From: Leptidea sinapis
Taxonomy: Eukaryota > Arthropoda > Insecta > Lepidoptera > Pieridae
Direction of reading: 5' to 3'
NCBI RefSeq assembly: GCF_905404315.1
Contig: NC_066286.1
Coordinates: 11,229,501-11,293,500, forward strand
DNA: 64,000 nt
How positions within the stretch are numbered: position 1 is the stretch's first letter; every line of letters starts with the position of its first letter. This document shows positions 14,501-25,025 of this stretch, one piece after another. The position numbers were made by a program, and so were the translations under genes. Below the pieces are notes generated by a model. It did no database searches. It saw nothing but the letters and a program-made list of their open reading frames with translations, and was not told where the DNA came from.

Positions 14501-17500
14501 CCATTGAAAAATAAATTTAAATGGCGTGATATTATCATAGCTTCTAATATAAAAAACATGTTAATTTTGAAAAAAAATAAAAAACATAGAAGAATGTAAG
14601 TTTTTATCATTACAAAGATGTAAATACTACGTAATAATCATTATTTATGGCAAAAAGATAAAGAAATAAAGAGTTAACCAAAACATGATGACGAAATAAT
14701 AATATGATATGATTAAGATAAATTATATTTCATTAAAAACAAGAGAGACGCGTATCTATAATGAAATAATAAAGAGTTTGGTCTGTGATGATATAAAACG
14801 TTAACTGTTTCTGATTTTACAAATTTACAAATGCATATAATTTTCATATTTGTGGAAAGTTCGTAGAACCTTCAACTCAGACGATGTGATAAGTATAGCT
14901 TTAACAGTTTATATAAATGTATTTTATTTACTAGTTTTGTGCTCCGAGATTACATCATCAGATGTTTTTTTACAATAAGCCAAAATCTGGAGTATACTCC
15001 ATAAAAAAAATTATATGATAGGTTATAACTTTATTTGTCTATAAACGTGTGGGGATATTCCCACATAAGGAAAATAATAAAAAAAAAGATTGAGTTAAAA
15101 AAAATATTTTCAGAAGTTATCAAGTTTACCCCGCCATGCGGACTATAAATGCACGCCACTAAAACTATATTGTTTATATAAAATAGCAATTAATCCATTT
15201 AAATTTTTTTTATTACTTCAACGATCATTTAATATTCTTACGATGCACTTTTTATAACAATTTAATATATATGATTTTATGCGACAAAACGTGGGAGTTT
15301 AAAGAGGTCCCCCCTCCTGAATTATAGTGCCTGTAGGAATTATCAGGTTACTTTTATTTATTTATTTCTTAGATTATCAACAGCTACACAAAATAAACAT
15401 ACAATAATTTACTACAGATATTTGCGGCTGCCATTAGAAATATAAGTGATAGAACCACCGAGCCCTCGGTTCGATCCTCGTCCGCCACATACAAATGTTT
15501 TCACCACAGTACCTTTATTCGATGCCTTATACCGTCGGTAAGAATGTGACTTGTTGCTTGTCATCTTCTGCTATAAAAAAGGCAAACTGGCAATCGTTCG
15601 ATCTTCCTATGATATAAATTCGTGACACTTCATAACTAAACAGTAATTTTAATAAACTTTAGTACCTCTGCAAACAATCGCAAATCTATAAAGTAGACAC
15701 GGCTCAGCCAATAACCTAACAAACAGAACGGGTCAACAATCTCATATCTCTCAATGTCTCTGATTTGACAATCGTAAAATATAAATGTTAGATTTTAGAC
15801 AACAAAAGATACAAAGTCCATTTACCTTTATGTTTGTTTCTCGAGTTGTATGTTGTTTTTAGATCTATCTCAATAAATATATTACATACTAGCTGAACGG
15901 ACAGACGTTGTTCTGTACATAATAAATAAAATACTGTTTTTTATGAATTTGTCAATAATATTTCATAACATCAAGAATTATTTCATAAAATATTAATATC
16001 CAGACGACCGACCCTTGCTCGGATTTTTAAGAATGTACAAAACTTGAACAAAAAAAACCGGGGTCTTCTGCTTTCCGGATCACCCAATGTCCCATCTGAG
16101 ATATTACAGTTTGGTATATAATGGCGAATGGCAGATTGAATCTACCACCCATTTAAAAGACATGTCTCTATTAAAAATTATGTATATATTTTGTTGTAGA
16201 TCCGTACGTGAAAATATGCCTCATATGTCAGAGCAAGCGAATCAAGAAGAAGAAGACTACGGTTAAGAAGAACACATTAAATCCAGTTTACAATGAAGCT
16301 CTGGTGTTCGATCTTCCAGCAGAGAATGTGTATGACGTCACCCTGCTAGTGAAAGTCATCGATTATGATCTGTGAGTATATTAAACTACTTCATCATCAT
16401 TAGCCAGAAGACGTCCACTGCTGGACAAAGGCCTCTCCCAAAGATCTCCACAACTACCAGTCCTGCGCTATCCTTAATAATAAGATACATAATAGCTTTA
16501 AGGGTAAATGTATACACTTCTATAATAAAGTCCCAGCCAGTTTTCTGGCATTATCTATAAATAAATTTAAATGTTTTATAAAAAAAATGGCTCTGTCGTA
16601 AATCCTATTACTCTACAGCTGAATATCTAAATGATTGGACAGCCTGGGACTAGATTGTGATTATTTTATAGCGATAGAAATGACATATTATATATGACAA
16701 TGTACAATGTTGTATAATTTTATTGAAAAGAGCGCAAAATAAGAATGCTGGAAGAGTTTCTTGCGCCGCTTCTTCTCTCTCAGAGCGCCATTTGTTTCCG
16801 AAGCGGTAGTAGTATCTAGTATATTAGATATGACATCAAAAAGAATTCTAAGGGAAGCAATTTTGAAAAAAATGCCCTATACAACGAATTCCGGCAACCT
16901 TGACCAGATCGTCGGTCCATCCAGTGGGGGGCCTACCAACACTGCGTCTTCCGGTAAAATACTCACTTAGGTTTAATTTAGTAGGTATAAATAATTCTTA
17001 AATAACAATACACAGTGTTTTCCCAAACATGAAATTGTATGTGAATAATGAAAGTTTTAATAATACAGGAAATAAATAGGTCTACAGGATGTGTGTCTAA
17101 GTGAAATTGCAGGCACAAATGAAATCTAAATTGTCTATTGGGGTGCGTATCGAATAACGTTACTGCGTAGAGAATTATGAAAAGCTTGTGACTGGCGTCA
17201 TTTTAATATTATGAATTAATGAGGCTTCTTATCATCTAGTGGGCAATCCTTTTGTTTTTGTTTTTCGTGCGGCAATTCCTCAAGATAGGTTGGCGATCAT
17301 AATGGCTATTTTCATTTTGGGCACAGCAGCACGAAACAGGGAAACACACCTTAAGCCTATCTTTCTCCTAGCATTTTCAGCCATCATATCCGCTTTTTGC
17401 TATCAATAATTGCTGCAGCTGGCACTTATAGCAGCAGAAATATTAAAACCTCGATTTTGACTTCTCGGATCACATCAAATTTCTATGTTCTTTCGTTTCA

Positions 17501-20500
17501 TCTCGTTCTGTTTCGTATCTCTCCATTAAATCCTCAGCATCGTCCTTTAATACCGTAATTCGAAGGTATCACTTATTCTAACAATGAACAACGTCCTTTG
17601 AAATACCAGCAGGTTTCGTAGGTAAATATAATGATCTAGGTTGGTACTTTTAGCTTGAGTATCGTAACTATAATGATTCCATTCGAACCCCAATGGTTGT
17701 TCGTTTGCATAATTTTAACATGAAGCCGTCTCGCCATCTATTCAAAGTTTCTCAACAGTATTACCTTCAACAGTTTCTATATTAACGCTTCCACGTATTT
17801 AGTTTATTGCACCGATTTAAATTCAAAATATAAAGTAACCTTTGATAGTTATATTCTTATAAGATTTATTTGAGAAGAAAAATTGTCATCAATCTTGTCA
17901 ATATAAACATGTTGAAGCAGTAAACGGATAAGATAAAAACTAATTAAATTGCCTTTGGGCCTTAATGTTCTGTTCCATAGCAATCTAAATAAGAAAGTAA
18001 TACAATATTTTAAGTGTTTATAACTCATGACTGTCACCTATATTTAAACGCATTGCATTGCTACGTATGCTTACAACGCTCCGAAAATTAACAGACATGT
18101 GCAGCAATGGCGACTGTACAAATTAAGAATCTCGTGAAATATGTTTGACCTTACATTTTATTTAAAAAACAGCGAGTTAGATAAAAAAGTCTTACCAATG
18201 AATTGTACAGTTTTCTATAGTTTTCTGAGGATTCCGAGTTTTGTACCTCATTTTTTCCAGATGTTCCCTCAGATGCTGTGTGTGGTGGCCCGAAAATACT
18301 ACCATGTCGGAAACCATAATTAATCTGTCTGTATACTAGTTTGTGATAGTATTGTGACACGCTGCTTATGATTGGTCAGAATTTTTCAGCTTTTAATAAT
18401 CTCATGCATCTGATACCATCATTCACCAGTGGGAGGTTCCTTAGCACAAGATGCCAGCTAGATTATGGGTACCACAACGGCGCCTATTTCTGCCATGAAG
18501 CAGTAATGTGTAAGCATTATTGTGTTTCGGTCTGAAGGGTGCCGTAGCTAGTGAAATTACTGGGCAAATGAGACTTAACATCGTATGTCTCAATTGACGA
18601 GCGCAATTGTCGTTCCGCTCAGAATTTTTGGGTTTCTCAAGAATCTTGAGCGGTACTGCATTGTAATGGACAGGGCGTATCAATTACCATCAGCTGAACG
18701 TCCTGCTCGTCTCGTCCCTTACTGTCACAAAAAATAACACATCGCCATTTTTCGAAGCATAGTAAGTAATAGGACTTGAGACGGTCTCAAAAGTTTTTGA
18801 TAGGTCTAGGAAAATACCGTAGAGTAAAGAGTTCTTTTACAATATCATTACGTAAAATACTCGTAAATTAGATGTGCATTTCGTTAGCCTTCGGCCCCAC
18901 TTTCCGTTCACCTCGAACGTTTCATAGCTTTAGCATTGTATTGATCTTTGCAACATGCATTGTCTGTTAGACAAATTAGACAAAGATATTTGGGTAACGT
19001 AATATTTTTGATATTTTTATTTACTAATGCAAACTGTGATGTGTTATCTTTTTGGCCAGAATTTAATTTGAAGCGGTAACCTGCCGCCGAATCCACCTTC
19101 GCGCGACAGGCCACAAGTTAGGATATCATCCCCACCATCTGGATGTGTGGCGGTCCTCCACAGTGCGGTTTTCAAGGAGCTTTCTTCCACGTACTACAAA
19201 GCTGTGGAATGAGCTTCCTTATGCGGTGTTTACGCGACGATACAACATGGGTACCTACAAAAAAAGCGCATACTCCTTCCTTAAAGGCCGGCAACGCTCC
19301 TGTGATTCCTCTGGTGTTGCAAGAGATTGTGGGCGGCGGTGATCACTTAACACCAGGTGACCCGTACGCTCGTTTGTCCTCCTATTCCATAAAATAAACT
19401 ACATCTGCTCACGCACTCTTTTGATACATCCATTTGTTGCAAAATTTCCCTCCCCAGGAACACGTGAGGCTACCTGAAATTTCTTTCTATGTCATATTAT
19501 GCCTCGCAAGCATAGTTTTCTTCTTACACTTTTTTTATTAGTCAACTGCAGATTACCTTTACAGTGAGACAGACTGAGGCTAAATTATGCTTAATAAATA
19601 AGTTTTTACCAATGGACATAATAATAATGATATTATTAATAAAGGAGCACCAAGAATTTCATCTCTTGCAGTGCGCTGTGTTTCCGAAGCGGAAACAATT
19701 TTAACAAAAAAATAAATTATTACTCTTCAGATTTCAGAATATTTATTATCTCAAAAAGAATACTAATTCACTTACTGAGATACCTAAACTAACATGGTAC
19801 ACATATTGAGCGGCATATCGTAGTGTATATACAAATACAATTAAAGTTACAATAATTAAATAAGTTATAATAAGCGGTAGATTCAATGAGAAAAATATTT
19901 ATATTTTTGACATTCATAAGTGTCATTTCCGTGACCTACGTGAATAAACTGATTTTGATTTGATTTGATTTGATTACCTATTCACAAAGTTACAATAAAT
20001 ACTTTATACTAGGTATTATATTAGTTAGGTAGATAGGTATTACTTAGGTAGATACATTAATAACAAATTAGGTGGGTAACGTATAAAATAAGGGTTTACA
20101 GAAATGAATGAAATACCTACACTATTTTATTATTTGTTATATTCTTTGATAATTCATACGTCTAGATAGACTGTGACAGCTGTGAAAATGTCGATAAAAA
20201 TAGCGGTGAACTGTTAGTCTCTTATAAAAGTAACGCACGTACACCTAAAACCAAATGACACCCATATCGCGAGTGTAATACGTAGACTGTCATGCACACT
20301 AAAGTAAAAACCTGGCCTGTTTTCATGCGTTACCTTACAACAAGCGTTTCTATCTAGACGTATAATTTTATGATTATATTTTATACGTATCTTAGTTATT
20401 ATTATTCCTTAAGTCATTATTTTAGGAAGTTTTTCATGTAATAATACTATCAATTGTTATAATTCAGTCAGTACTCCAGATATTCCTTAAGCTCCTCATG

Positions 20501-21448
20501 CATTGACCGTTAATAATTATAAATGTAGATTAATGATTAACATTAATACTGAAACACTATTATTCTCCACAAATAGTATGATAAAGTGGCTATGTTGAGA
20601 AAGCTGTTAACTTAATTGCGAACATTTATTACAAACAATGTGTTTTTGAAATATCATAAAAAGTATTTTTATTAGTGAAAGTAAGAGCTGGTATAAGGCT
20701 AAAAGATAATTAAGTTATTCATGATGTTTAAACGTTAATCATGTTGTAAACGTGCTTTTATTAAAACAAAGACAATCTTTGTTCCGCAAGGTTCAATATA
20801 GATTAAAAAAGATCAGAAAAGCTACCAACTTTATATTTCATGTTTAAACCGACAACAATATTTTGAACTAATAAAGCTCCGATAAAACTAAAGACGAATG
20901 AGCTCTACTTTTTGACTCATTTAAAAATAATCATAAAACAAATCACAAAAATCTGTAGATTAATCCTTGTAACATCAGCCTAGAATATATTATAAAAGTA
21001 CAAATTTCCCTTATTCCTAATTTGAAATGCCGCTCAAAAGGATTGATATTAATAGACCATAATGTCACATCTTGTATTTAAAGAGGCGCACAGGCCTGTA
21101 AATTTCAAATTACTACGATTTAGAACATCTCTATCTCAGGTGTTCTTTCGGAAATTTAGGCATGAAGGAGTCCTCTGAAGTCGCACATTACATTATAGTA
21201 CATTGGTCCTACCATCTAACCGTTTGTATGTTGTCAGAATCGGGCAGAACGAGCTGATTGGATGCACAGCAATAGGCTCCCACATGATTGGAATTGGCCG
21301 TGACCATTGGTTGGAAATGTTGGACAATGCCAGGAAACCAGTCGCTCAATGGTACCCACTGAACAAGGGCCTACCTACCAACGTTCCGGTCACGTGCAAG
21401 GATCTTAAAGAACAAAATGTTGCGTTGAACTGCTTAAATGGAAGGTAA
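2415..21448 (+). CDS. Syt: Synaptotagmin, 3' part of the gene (C2A end, linker, C2B), four exons, 5' end outside window
   Basis: Gene model joining 2415-2583, 10922-11042, 16200-16371 and 21238-21448. Synaptotagmins are membrane-anchored tandem-C2 proteins that couple calcium to vesicle exocytosis. Seen here: C2A loop 3 with VYDFDRFSRHD (all three aspartates), the linker, the C2B opening (LSLCYLPTAGRLTV), loop 1 MDINGSSDPYVK, the polybasic strand KRIKKKKTTVKK, TLNPVYNEALVF, loop 3 VIDYDLIGQNE, and GRDHWLEML followed by QWYPL at the usual WHxL place. Intron phases 2, 0, 1, 2 are consistent at every junction. The C2B wording resembles the Syt3/6/9/10 group and probably the insect Syt-alpha/beta type; the exact paralog is my inference. 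Upstream exons (transmembrane region and most of C2A) are not in the window. Confidence 0.93.
3235..3468. mobile_element. Palindromic insertion with 66-bp inverted arms and 14-bp flanking direct repeats
   Basis: Arms 3289-3354 and 3391-3456 are reverse complements over 66 bp with one mismatch, around a 36-nt loop that itself contains CGTGT..ACACG. The motif ATAAAGTCCAGTTA stands at 3235-3248 and again at 3455-3468, which looks like a 14-bp target duplication. The second repeat overlaps the end of the right arm by two bases, so exact limits are uncertain. Confidence 0.75.
4905..5215 (+). mobile_element. SINE-like element E with tRNA-type B box
   Basis: Around 5100-5150 the text TAGCTGAGATAGGGC, then AGAAGACCCC and GGTTCGAATCC, resembles a pol III A-box/B-box pair. 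The part from about 5110 to 5215 recurs on the minus strand at 16012-16125. The upstream part (CTCGGAAACGGCTCCAACG) is of a common lepidopteran repeat type and may belong to the same element. Class assignment is inference. Confidence 0.5.
5225..5410 (+). mobile_element. Non-LTR retrotransposon 3' end (family D)
   Basis: Shares AAAGAGCGCAAAT, GAGTTTCTTGCGCCGCTTCT, the GAAGCG motif, AATTCTAAAGGAAT and the end GGCTTTTATGCCTTTATT with 16475-16880, 31893-32650 (minus) and 35532-35760. This is the 3' UTR part only. Confidence 0.75.
7345..8146 (-). mobile_element. Family-A repeat, minus strand, split by about 0.6 kb
   Basis: 7345-7448 matches the 3' third of family A (reverse of the TTTGCACAGGA..GGCGCCGT..GCTAGTG part). 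8042-8146 matches the 5' part (AGACTTAACATCTTATGTC.. to GCATTGTAAT). The two are collinear and in the same orientation, with only about 18 bp of the family sequence missing between them, so they are one copy interrupted by 7449-8041. Confidence 0.75.
7735..8040 (+). mobile_element. Non-LTR retrotransposon 3' end (family B), TTTGAA tail
   Basis: Matches the copy at 36455-36769: TTGACTTACTC.TGTAAG, ATTGTAATTGAAATGATTTG, GAGTTTCTTGCTACTTCTTC, GACATTCATAAGTGTCATTT, GTGACCTAC.TGAATAAA and a short tandem tail (here GAATTT repeats). It sits inside the interrupted family-A copy. Confidence 0.8.
8527..8606 (+). mobile_element. LINE 3' tail fragment
   Basis: Has the shared 3' core GAGTCTCTTGCGCCCCTTCT followed by a GGTCTGAGGCA segment (as in family C) and a GAATTT-repeat tail. 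Only about 80 bp is recognisable. Confidence 0.55.
10262..10866 (-). mobile_element. Dispersed repeat G, minus strand, interrupted by a MITE
   Basis: Reverse complement of 62655-63200, including TACTAATATTATAAAT, TTTAGGCACTTGATAAGAAA (also in the 62.8-kb copy) and AGGATACTTTTCAAATAAT at the other end. The copy is split by the MITE at 10626-10815. Element class unknown. Confidence 0.7.
10626..10815 (+). mobile_element. hAT-type MITE N, nested in repeat G, right end degraded
   Basis: Begins CATAGTTTCTCAACCTTATT and follows the intact copy at 27480-27704 through CCCACGCCCCATCTGCGCCA and GTCTCAAACGCCCAC. The right TIR is missing, so no target duplication can be read here. Confidence 0.7.
10922..11042 (+). 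CDS. Syt: Synaptotagmin exon b: linker and first strands of C2B
   Basis: The acceptor TTGCATCAG ends at 10921 and the donor G|GTACGC follows 11042. It reads EKKDLGELMLSLCYLPTAGR and continues through the loop-1 aspartate (MDINGSS), 40 codons plus one base (phase 1). That base plus AT at the start of the next exon forms the GAT of the DPYVK motif. The exon is too short to appear as a long open frame; it is supported by the C2B signature and by the perfect phase match on both sides. Confidence 0.93.
11106..11289. mobile_element. TIR element H, copy 1
   Basis: Ends ATACGTCTATATAGACCGTG and ATCTAGACGTAT are inverted. The interior shares ATCGCGAGTG and AACCTGGC.TGTTTTCAT with the copy at 20156-20363. 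No coding capacity. Confidence 0.75.
11553..11702 (+). mobile_element. Family-A repeat, 5' fragment
   Basis: AAAATAAGGGACGAGACGAG through the TGATACGCCCTGCC and GCGCTCGTCACCTTGAGACA segments, then the match stops at about 11702. A second, longer copy in the same orientation follows at 11858. Confidence 0.8.
11858..12148 (+). mobile_element. Family-A repeat, nearly full length
   Basis: From AAGGGTCGAGACTAGCAGGA to the family end TCCCACTGGTA. It contains TTTGCCCAGTAATTTCACTA, GACCGAAACACAGTAATGC and GCATCCTGTGCAAAGGAG. The open frame inside it (11910-12158) is a by-product of the repeat. Confidence 0.85.
12190..12690 (+). repeat. Common lepidopteran interspersed repeat M
   Basis: Opens with GAGTCGGACTCGCCCATGAA and closes with TACGGACGGACAGACAGACA followed by ATGACGAATCCATAAGGGT. 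I know this wording as a frequent lepidopteran repeat; its class is not clear from the sequence. The 63-codon open frame inside is not a gene. Confidence 0.6.
13560..13712 (-). mobile_element. LINE 3' end (family C), minus strand
   Basis: Reversed, it has AAGCTCGCTGAGTTTCTTGC, a CGTTCTTCTCAGGTCTGAG segment and a GAATT-type tail. The same order is seen at 62283-62360. Confidence 0.6.
16012..16125 (-). mobile_element. SINE-like element E, minus-strand fragment
   Basis: Reverse complement of the 5110-5215 part: GGTGATC.GGAAAGCAGAAG, ACCCCGGTTTTTTTTG and CTTAAAAATCCGAG. The B box is damaged here (GGTTTTTTTT instead of GGTTCGAATCC). It lies 75 bp upstream of exon c. Confidence 0.55.
16200..16371 (+). 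CDS. Syt: Synaptotagmin exon c: C2B core with polybasic strand
   Basis: The acceptor TTTTGTTGTAG ends at 16199 and the donor CT|GTGAGT follows 16371. The exon completes the split aspartate of DPYVK, then reads KICLICQSKRIKKKKTTVKK, TLNPVYNEALVFDLP and ends in the calcium loop 3 (VIDYD plus two bases, phase 2). The run of lysines is the C2B polybasic patch, known in the family to bind acidic lipids and SNAREs. Length 172 nt. All aspartates expected up to this point are present. Confidence 0.94.
16383..16880 (+). mobile_element. LINE fragments: short common piece plus family-D ORF2 end and 3' UTR
   Basis: 16383-16470 has GACGTCCACTGCTGGACAAA and GGCCTCTCCCAAAGATCTCC, a very common lepidopteran repeat piece. 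16475-16880 is family D: a broken reverse-transcriptase C-terminus (compare the readable minus-strand copy at 32108-32308), then GGACAGCCTGGGACT, GAGTTTCTTGCGCCGCTTCT and TCCGAAGCGGTAGTAGTATC. Confidence 0.75.
18428..18735 (-). mobile_element. Family-A repeat, minus strand, full length
   Basis: Reads from the family 3' end (ACCAGTGGGAGG) through GTTTCGGTCTGAAGGG.GCC and TTTTTGGGTTTCTCAAGAAT to the 5' end (CGTCCTGCTCGTCTCGTCCC). About 300 bp, unbroken. Confidence 0.85.
19080..19396 (+). mobile_element. Non-LTR retrotransposon (family F): reverse-transcriptase C-terminus and 3' end
   Basis: An open plus-strand frame reads RSSTVRFSRSFLPRTTKLWN, then ELPYAVFTRRYNMGTYKKSA and FLKGRQRSCDSSG, ending in a stop after CGRR. 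This is the typical C-terminus of CR1/Jockey-type ORF2. The 3' UTR follows (GTACGCTCGTTTGTCCTCC). It is the best preserved of four copies in the window; all are 5'-truncated and cannot be active. Confidence 0.85.
19866..19975 (+). mobile_element. LINE family-B 3' tail
   Basis: Has GACATTCATAAGTGTCATTT, CCGTGACCTACGTGAATAAA and a GATTT-repeat tail, as at 36690-36769. Confidence 0.75.
20156..20363. mobile_element. TIR element H, copy 2 (intact ends)
   Basis: Inverted ends ATACGTCTAGATAGAC and TTCTATCTAGACGTAT match over about 15 bp. 208 bp, no coding capacity. Insertion probably near an AT-rich site; the target duplication is not clear. Confidence 0.8.
21238..21448 (+). CDS. Syt: Synaptotagmin exon d: end of C2B and C-terminal tail
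   Basis: The acceptor ATGTTGTCAG ends at 21237. The first base completes a leucine codon, then the frame reads IGQNELIGCTAIGSHMIGIG, RDHWLEMLDNARKPVAQWYPL and a tail of about 30 residues ending NCLNGR with TAA at 21446-21448. An arginine or lysine is usual where leucine stands before IGQNE, and NE replaces the common ND of C2B loop 3. The TAA overlaps a perfect donor (AAG|GTAAGA at 21444/21445), so the exon may instead splice on at 21444. The nearest AATAAA is at 21519-21524, with another at 21913-21918; neither proves a 3' end here. Confidence 0.92.
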
Positions 21449-22645
21449 GATGGATTAACATTAATAAATTACTCGTATAATAAGAACCTGTCAGATGCTA
21501 GTAGAAGGGTCTACTAAAAATAAACTAGATAAATATCGCGGTGAGTTTGATTCGGGTAAAATCCTTGGATAAAGTATGAACAAAAATGATTATCACAATA
21601 TATTTATAGACATTAATATATTTTAAGTCAAAAAATTAGCTTTAGATATTTTGAGAGGAGAAATAAGCAGATATGCTATTATTAATAATGACGTACCATT
21701 ACGAAATTTTATTTCTCATTTTTCTTTTAAGGGTAATTTATATTTATTCTTAGTACTGCCACTTTTTTTTCTCCCTTTGGATAAACTCATTAAAATAGAT
21801 TTATTAAAATATGTTTACAAGTGGCGAAAAATAGGGTTGGATACAAACAAAAAAAATTGAGAAGCTCCGACTTCAAGTCTGTTGTAAAGAGCCGTTGGCT
21901 GAAGTTTTATAAAATAAATTAAAATAGGTATTAAACTGGCTCATATAGAATTAAACTGTAAATAAGAACACATAATATAGTTCTTAATAAAAGCATTAAA
22001 ATCGAATAGAAATACGCTAATGTCCAGAGAATTGCTAATGCCTTTTGACTTTGCAGATGAAGGGTCGGACTAAACAGCTATTTGAAATGGAATTATCTCA
22101 AGATGCCAAGGTTTTTATGTAGATATATGTTGTATGTCCATTTACTGTAGATATATCTATGTTAATATTACTTTATAGTAGTAGATGAACTTAATCATTA
22201 GATCCAGAGTTATCCTTATATTTTGTCTAGATTGTAATCGTTTTAGAAAACACTCGTTGTGTCAATATTGATAGTTATCTTATGTCTCGCTCATGGATTT
22301 GTTGTTCGTAAAATATATTTATGAGAATCTCTTCGACTGTGACGCTCTCTTTATTACTGGAAGTCCTGTGTATGACAGTATTGCTATATAAAGTTATGAG
22401 AATACAGGATTGATTTAAAACTGAATTTTGTGTCTCTTTACAAGTAAGGACGAAGATTAGCTAGATTACGAGTATATATATGGAGGAGATATCTGTTACA
22501 TAATAGTAACGCCTGTTATTTCTTAATTAATTTAAATTTAATTCATAATTACATAAATAAAATTACGCGACCTCTCACGTTCGAGTGACGTTTATAAATC
22601 TTGTATCTCTTGTTCAACTCTTAGGTTTTCAACGGAGTTCAACAA

Positions 22646-22647
<2 letters not shown>

Positions 22648-22686
<39 letters not shown>
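22648..22686. repeat. (AT)n microsatellite
   Basis: About 38 bp of uninterrupted AT dinucleotides directly after TTCAACAAGAC. Shorter (AT) or (TA) runs are at 40450-40470, 42727-42743 and 47503-47527. Confidence 0.9.
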
Positions 22687-22690
<4 letters not shown>

Positions 22691-24885
22691 CCCAGAAGTG
22701 AGGGTTCAATTAATAATAATAAACAATACATTGTATAATACAAATATTATACAGGTTAAATATGATTGAATTAATTATCAACAAAACAGTTTATTACAAG
22801 TACAGCACCGATATATTATGATTCATATACGCTTTTAAGAACTCTTAACAAACAATAAACTGACAGCTTCATGGTAAAACTACAAATGATTGAGATGTTC
22901 AAAGTGAAAACAAAGAGGAGAAACTCTTGGTTTAATTGGTTATCAATGAGTGTTTTGTTTAGACCTCTATTGTCCGATGCAATTGTTTACCACTAAACAC
23001 AAAGTAAATATTAGAAGGCTGAGTCTATCAACACGGGTACTATACGAACAATTTATTATTATTTATAATAATTGTTTTTGGGACCTACTAGTGAACAAGG
23101 GCCGATTCGGTTCTGGCACTCGCCTGCACTGCCGCGGCACGCTACGTTCGTCTCGTGCGTTGTGATTAACAGTGTTAATTTAATTTGGGACCTACTAGAG
23201 ACCAAGGCCGATTCCATTAGATAACAGTTTTTTGATTACACTAATACATAACTAAAAATAATGACTATACAATAAATACAAGAAACGCTGACTGGTCTAA
23301 TCAGCGAAGGCCTCTTAAACTAACGACCAGTAAAATTGTTAAAATATCATTGTCTAACAATATCACCATAGTCTGTCTACCCGGGAAATTATGCTCGTAA
23401 TGTCACTAAAACAAGGCAGTTAAATTGTAAGAAATGAAGTCGATTCACAATGTTCCGGTTAATTATAATATCACTAATGAAATTATAATGACTCGGCTTT
23501 GACAATATACCTACGACATATTATATGTCGTAATTAAAAAAAAATACACGTAGTATGTACGAATAAATGTAATTTATTCGTCCAGTACCCGTACAAATAG
23601 TCGCTTCGATATTAGAAAGGATGTAGTTTGTAGCAAATCCATGGTCAAGACTCTTTACTGTTGTGTCCAATATTTACTTATTTCTTAATATGAACTTCTA
23701 AGAGTATGTGTTCTTATAAACACACGCAAGACATTATACCTACTTCTTTATTTGGCATAACAATACAAAAATAACTTCAAAACTGTAATATATAAGACGT
23801 GACGTAGGCGAGAGTGATGTGAAGATGTGCATTCTCGTGACAATATGACCGCAGGATGAGAAGTTATAACTATTTTGAATACAAAACTCTGTCATAATCT
23901 TACGCTTTCGTTTCCTGTTATATGTTCTTATACTAGAGAATGTCACTTGCTAAATAATATCTTGAATATTTATACAAGCGCATATACTTTTTATACTATA
24001 ACTTTCAAATTAATATCCTACTGTCATCTTTATCTGCAGCACAGACTTAGAATATACTACCATATATACGACCTGACAGCCCGATAATGCAACCAATTTT
24101 GATTTGATTTGTTAGTGTCTGTGTTAGGTAGTGGCTTAATATTTGTAATGCAAAGGAGCTAATGCCATATGTGGCTGACTGTCTTCGACAGTTAAAATCG
24201 GTAAAAGTAATTGTTCCCTTTTCTTTTTGCACGTTTCGTGTATACGCCAGTATATTGTAAGTCTGATCTGTAGTATGATGATGTTTGTGATAAAACAGAT
24301 AGTGTTTGGATATAATAAGATGCCTGAAAGTGTTTAGACACAGAAGTCCTGTTGCAAGCGTGAACTTAAAACTTACGTTTCTATGTGAATCAAATACGAC
24401 AATTAGTTATACTCTTTCTGAGATAAATATATAAATTGTAACATATGTTTCATCTATTTATATACCCTTAGTGTTAGCGTTGTAATATTAGATAATAATA
24501 CATACATATTTCGTGAACTGTGTTGAAAATTCAATTCAATCAAAATCATTTCAATTTTCCCCATATTTATATCTGATTAACATATCTTTCCTATATGTAT
24601 CTTTTCTATCTTTTTACACAAAAACGCACATTTCAAACCTAAGACTTGTATCATGTAAAATTAAGATTATATTGTGTAAGAATATAGCATTTGCTGTCTA
24701 TTAAATAAATTAAGGATATTTAAAAGTGTTATAGTATATATCTCTTCTATGACTTTGATCATATCAATTTTCTATTTTATCTTTTAACTGAGCATTTTAA
24801 TTAAGTTTAGTGCGTTCAATGGTTAGAGTGCATCAAATAGCGTGGACCTAAAACCACATACGGTTCAAGGGTCTGCAATCAAAAA

Positions 24886-25025
24886 TAAATCAAATCACAT
24901 CAAAAAGAAATCAAATCCAAAATAAATCAAATCAAAATCCATTTATTCATGTAGGTCAAGGAGCTGACACTTATGAATGTCAAAAGTTATACTTTTACCC
25001 TTGACCACCGTTTCGGAAATAGTTG
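24886..25025 (-). mobile_element. LINE family-B 3' tail, minus strand
   Basis: AAATCAAATC repeats, then CATTTATTCATGTAGGTCA and GACACTTATGAATGTCAAAA: the reverse of the family-B end. Confidence 0.7.

Larger units (their letters stand above)
11043..16199 (+). other. Synaptotagmin intron (5.2 kb)
   Basis: Between the G|GTACGC donor and the TTGTAG acceptor. It holds a TIR element (11106-11289), two family-A pieces (11553-12148), a common lepidopteran repeat (12190-12690), a family-C LINE tail (13560-13712) and SINE-like E (16012-16125). The stretch 13720-15880 is AT-rich with nothing recognised, apart from a weak B-box-like GGTTCGATCC at 15469-15478. Confidence 0.8.
16372..21237 (+). other. Synaptotagmin intron (4.9 kb)
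   Basis: GTGAGT donor at 16372 and CAG acceptor ending 21237. It contains LINE pieces at 16383-16880, family A (18428-18735, minus), LINE F (19080-19396), a LINE B tail (19866-19975) and TIR element H (20156-20363). 16890-18420 and 20370-21230 show nothing recognisable. Confidence 0.8.

Noticed and set aside
15440..15490. tRNA-like B box GGTTCGATCC with a CGTCCGCCA-like end
   Set aside because: No A box at the right distance and no cloverleaf; probably a SINE scrap.
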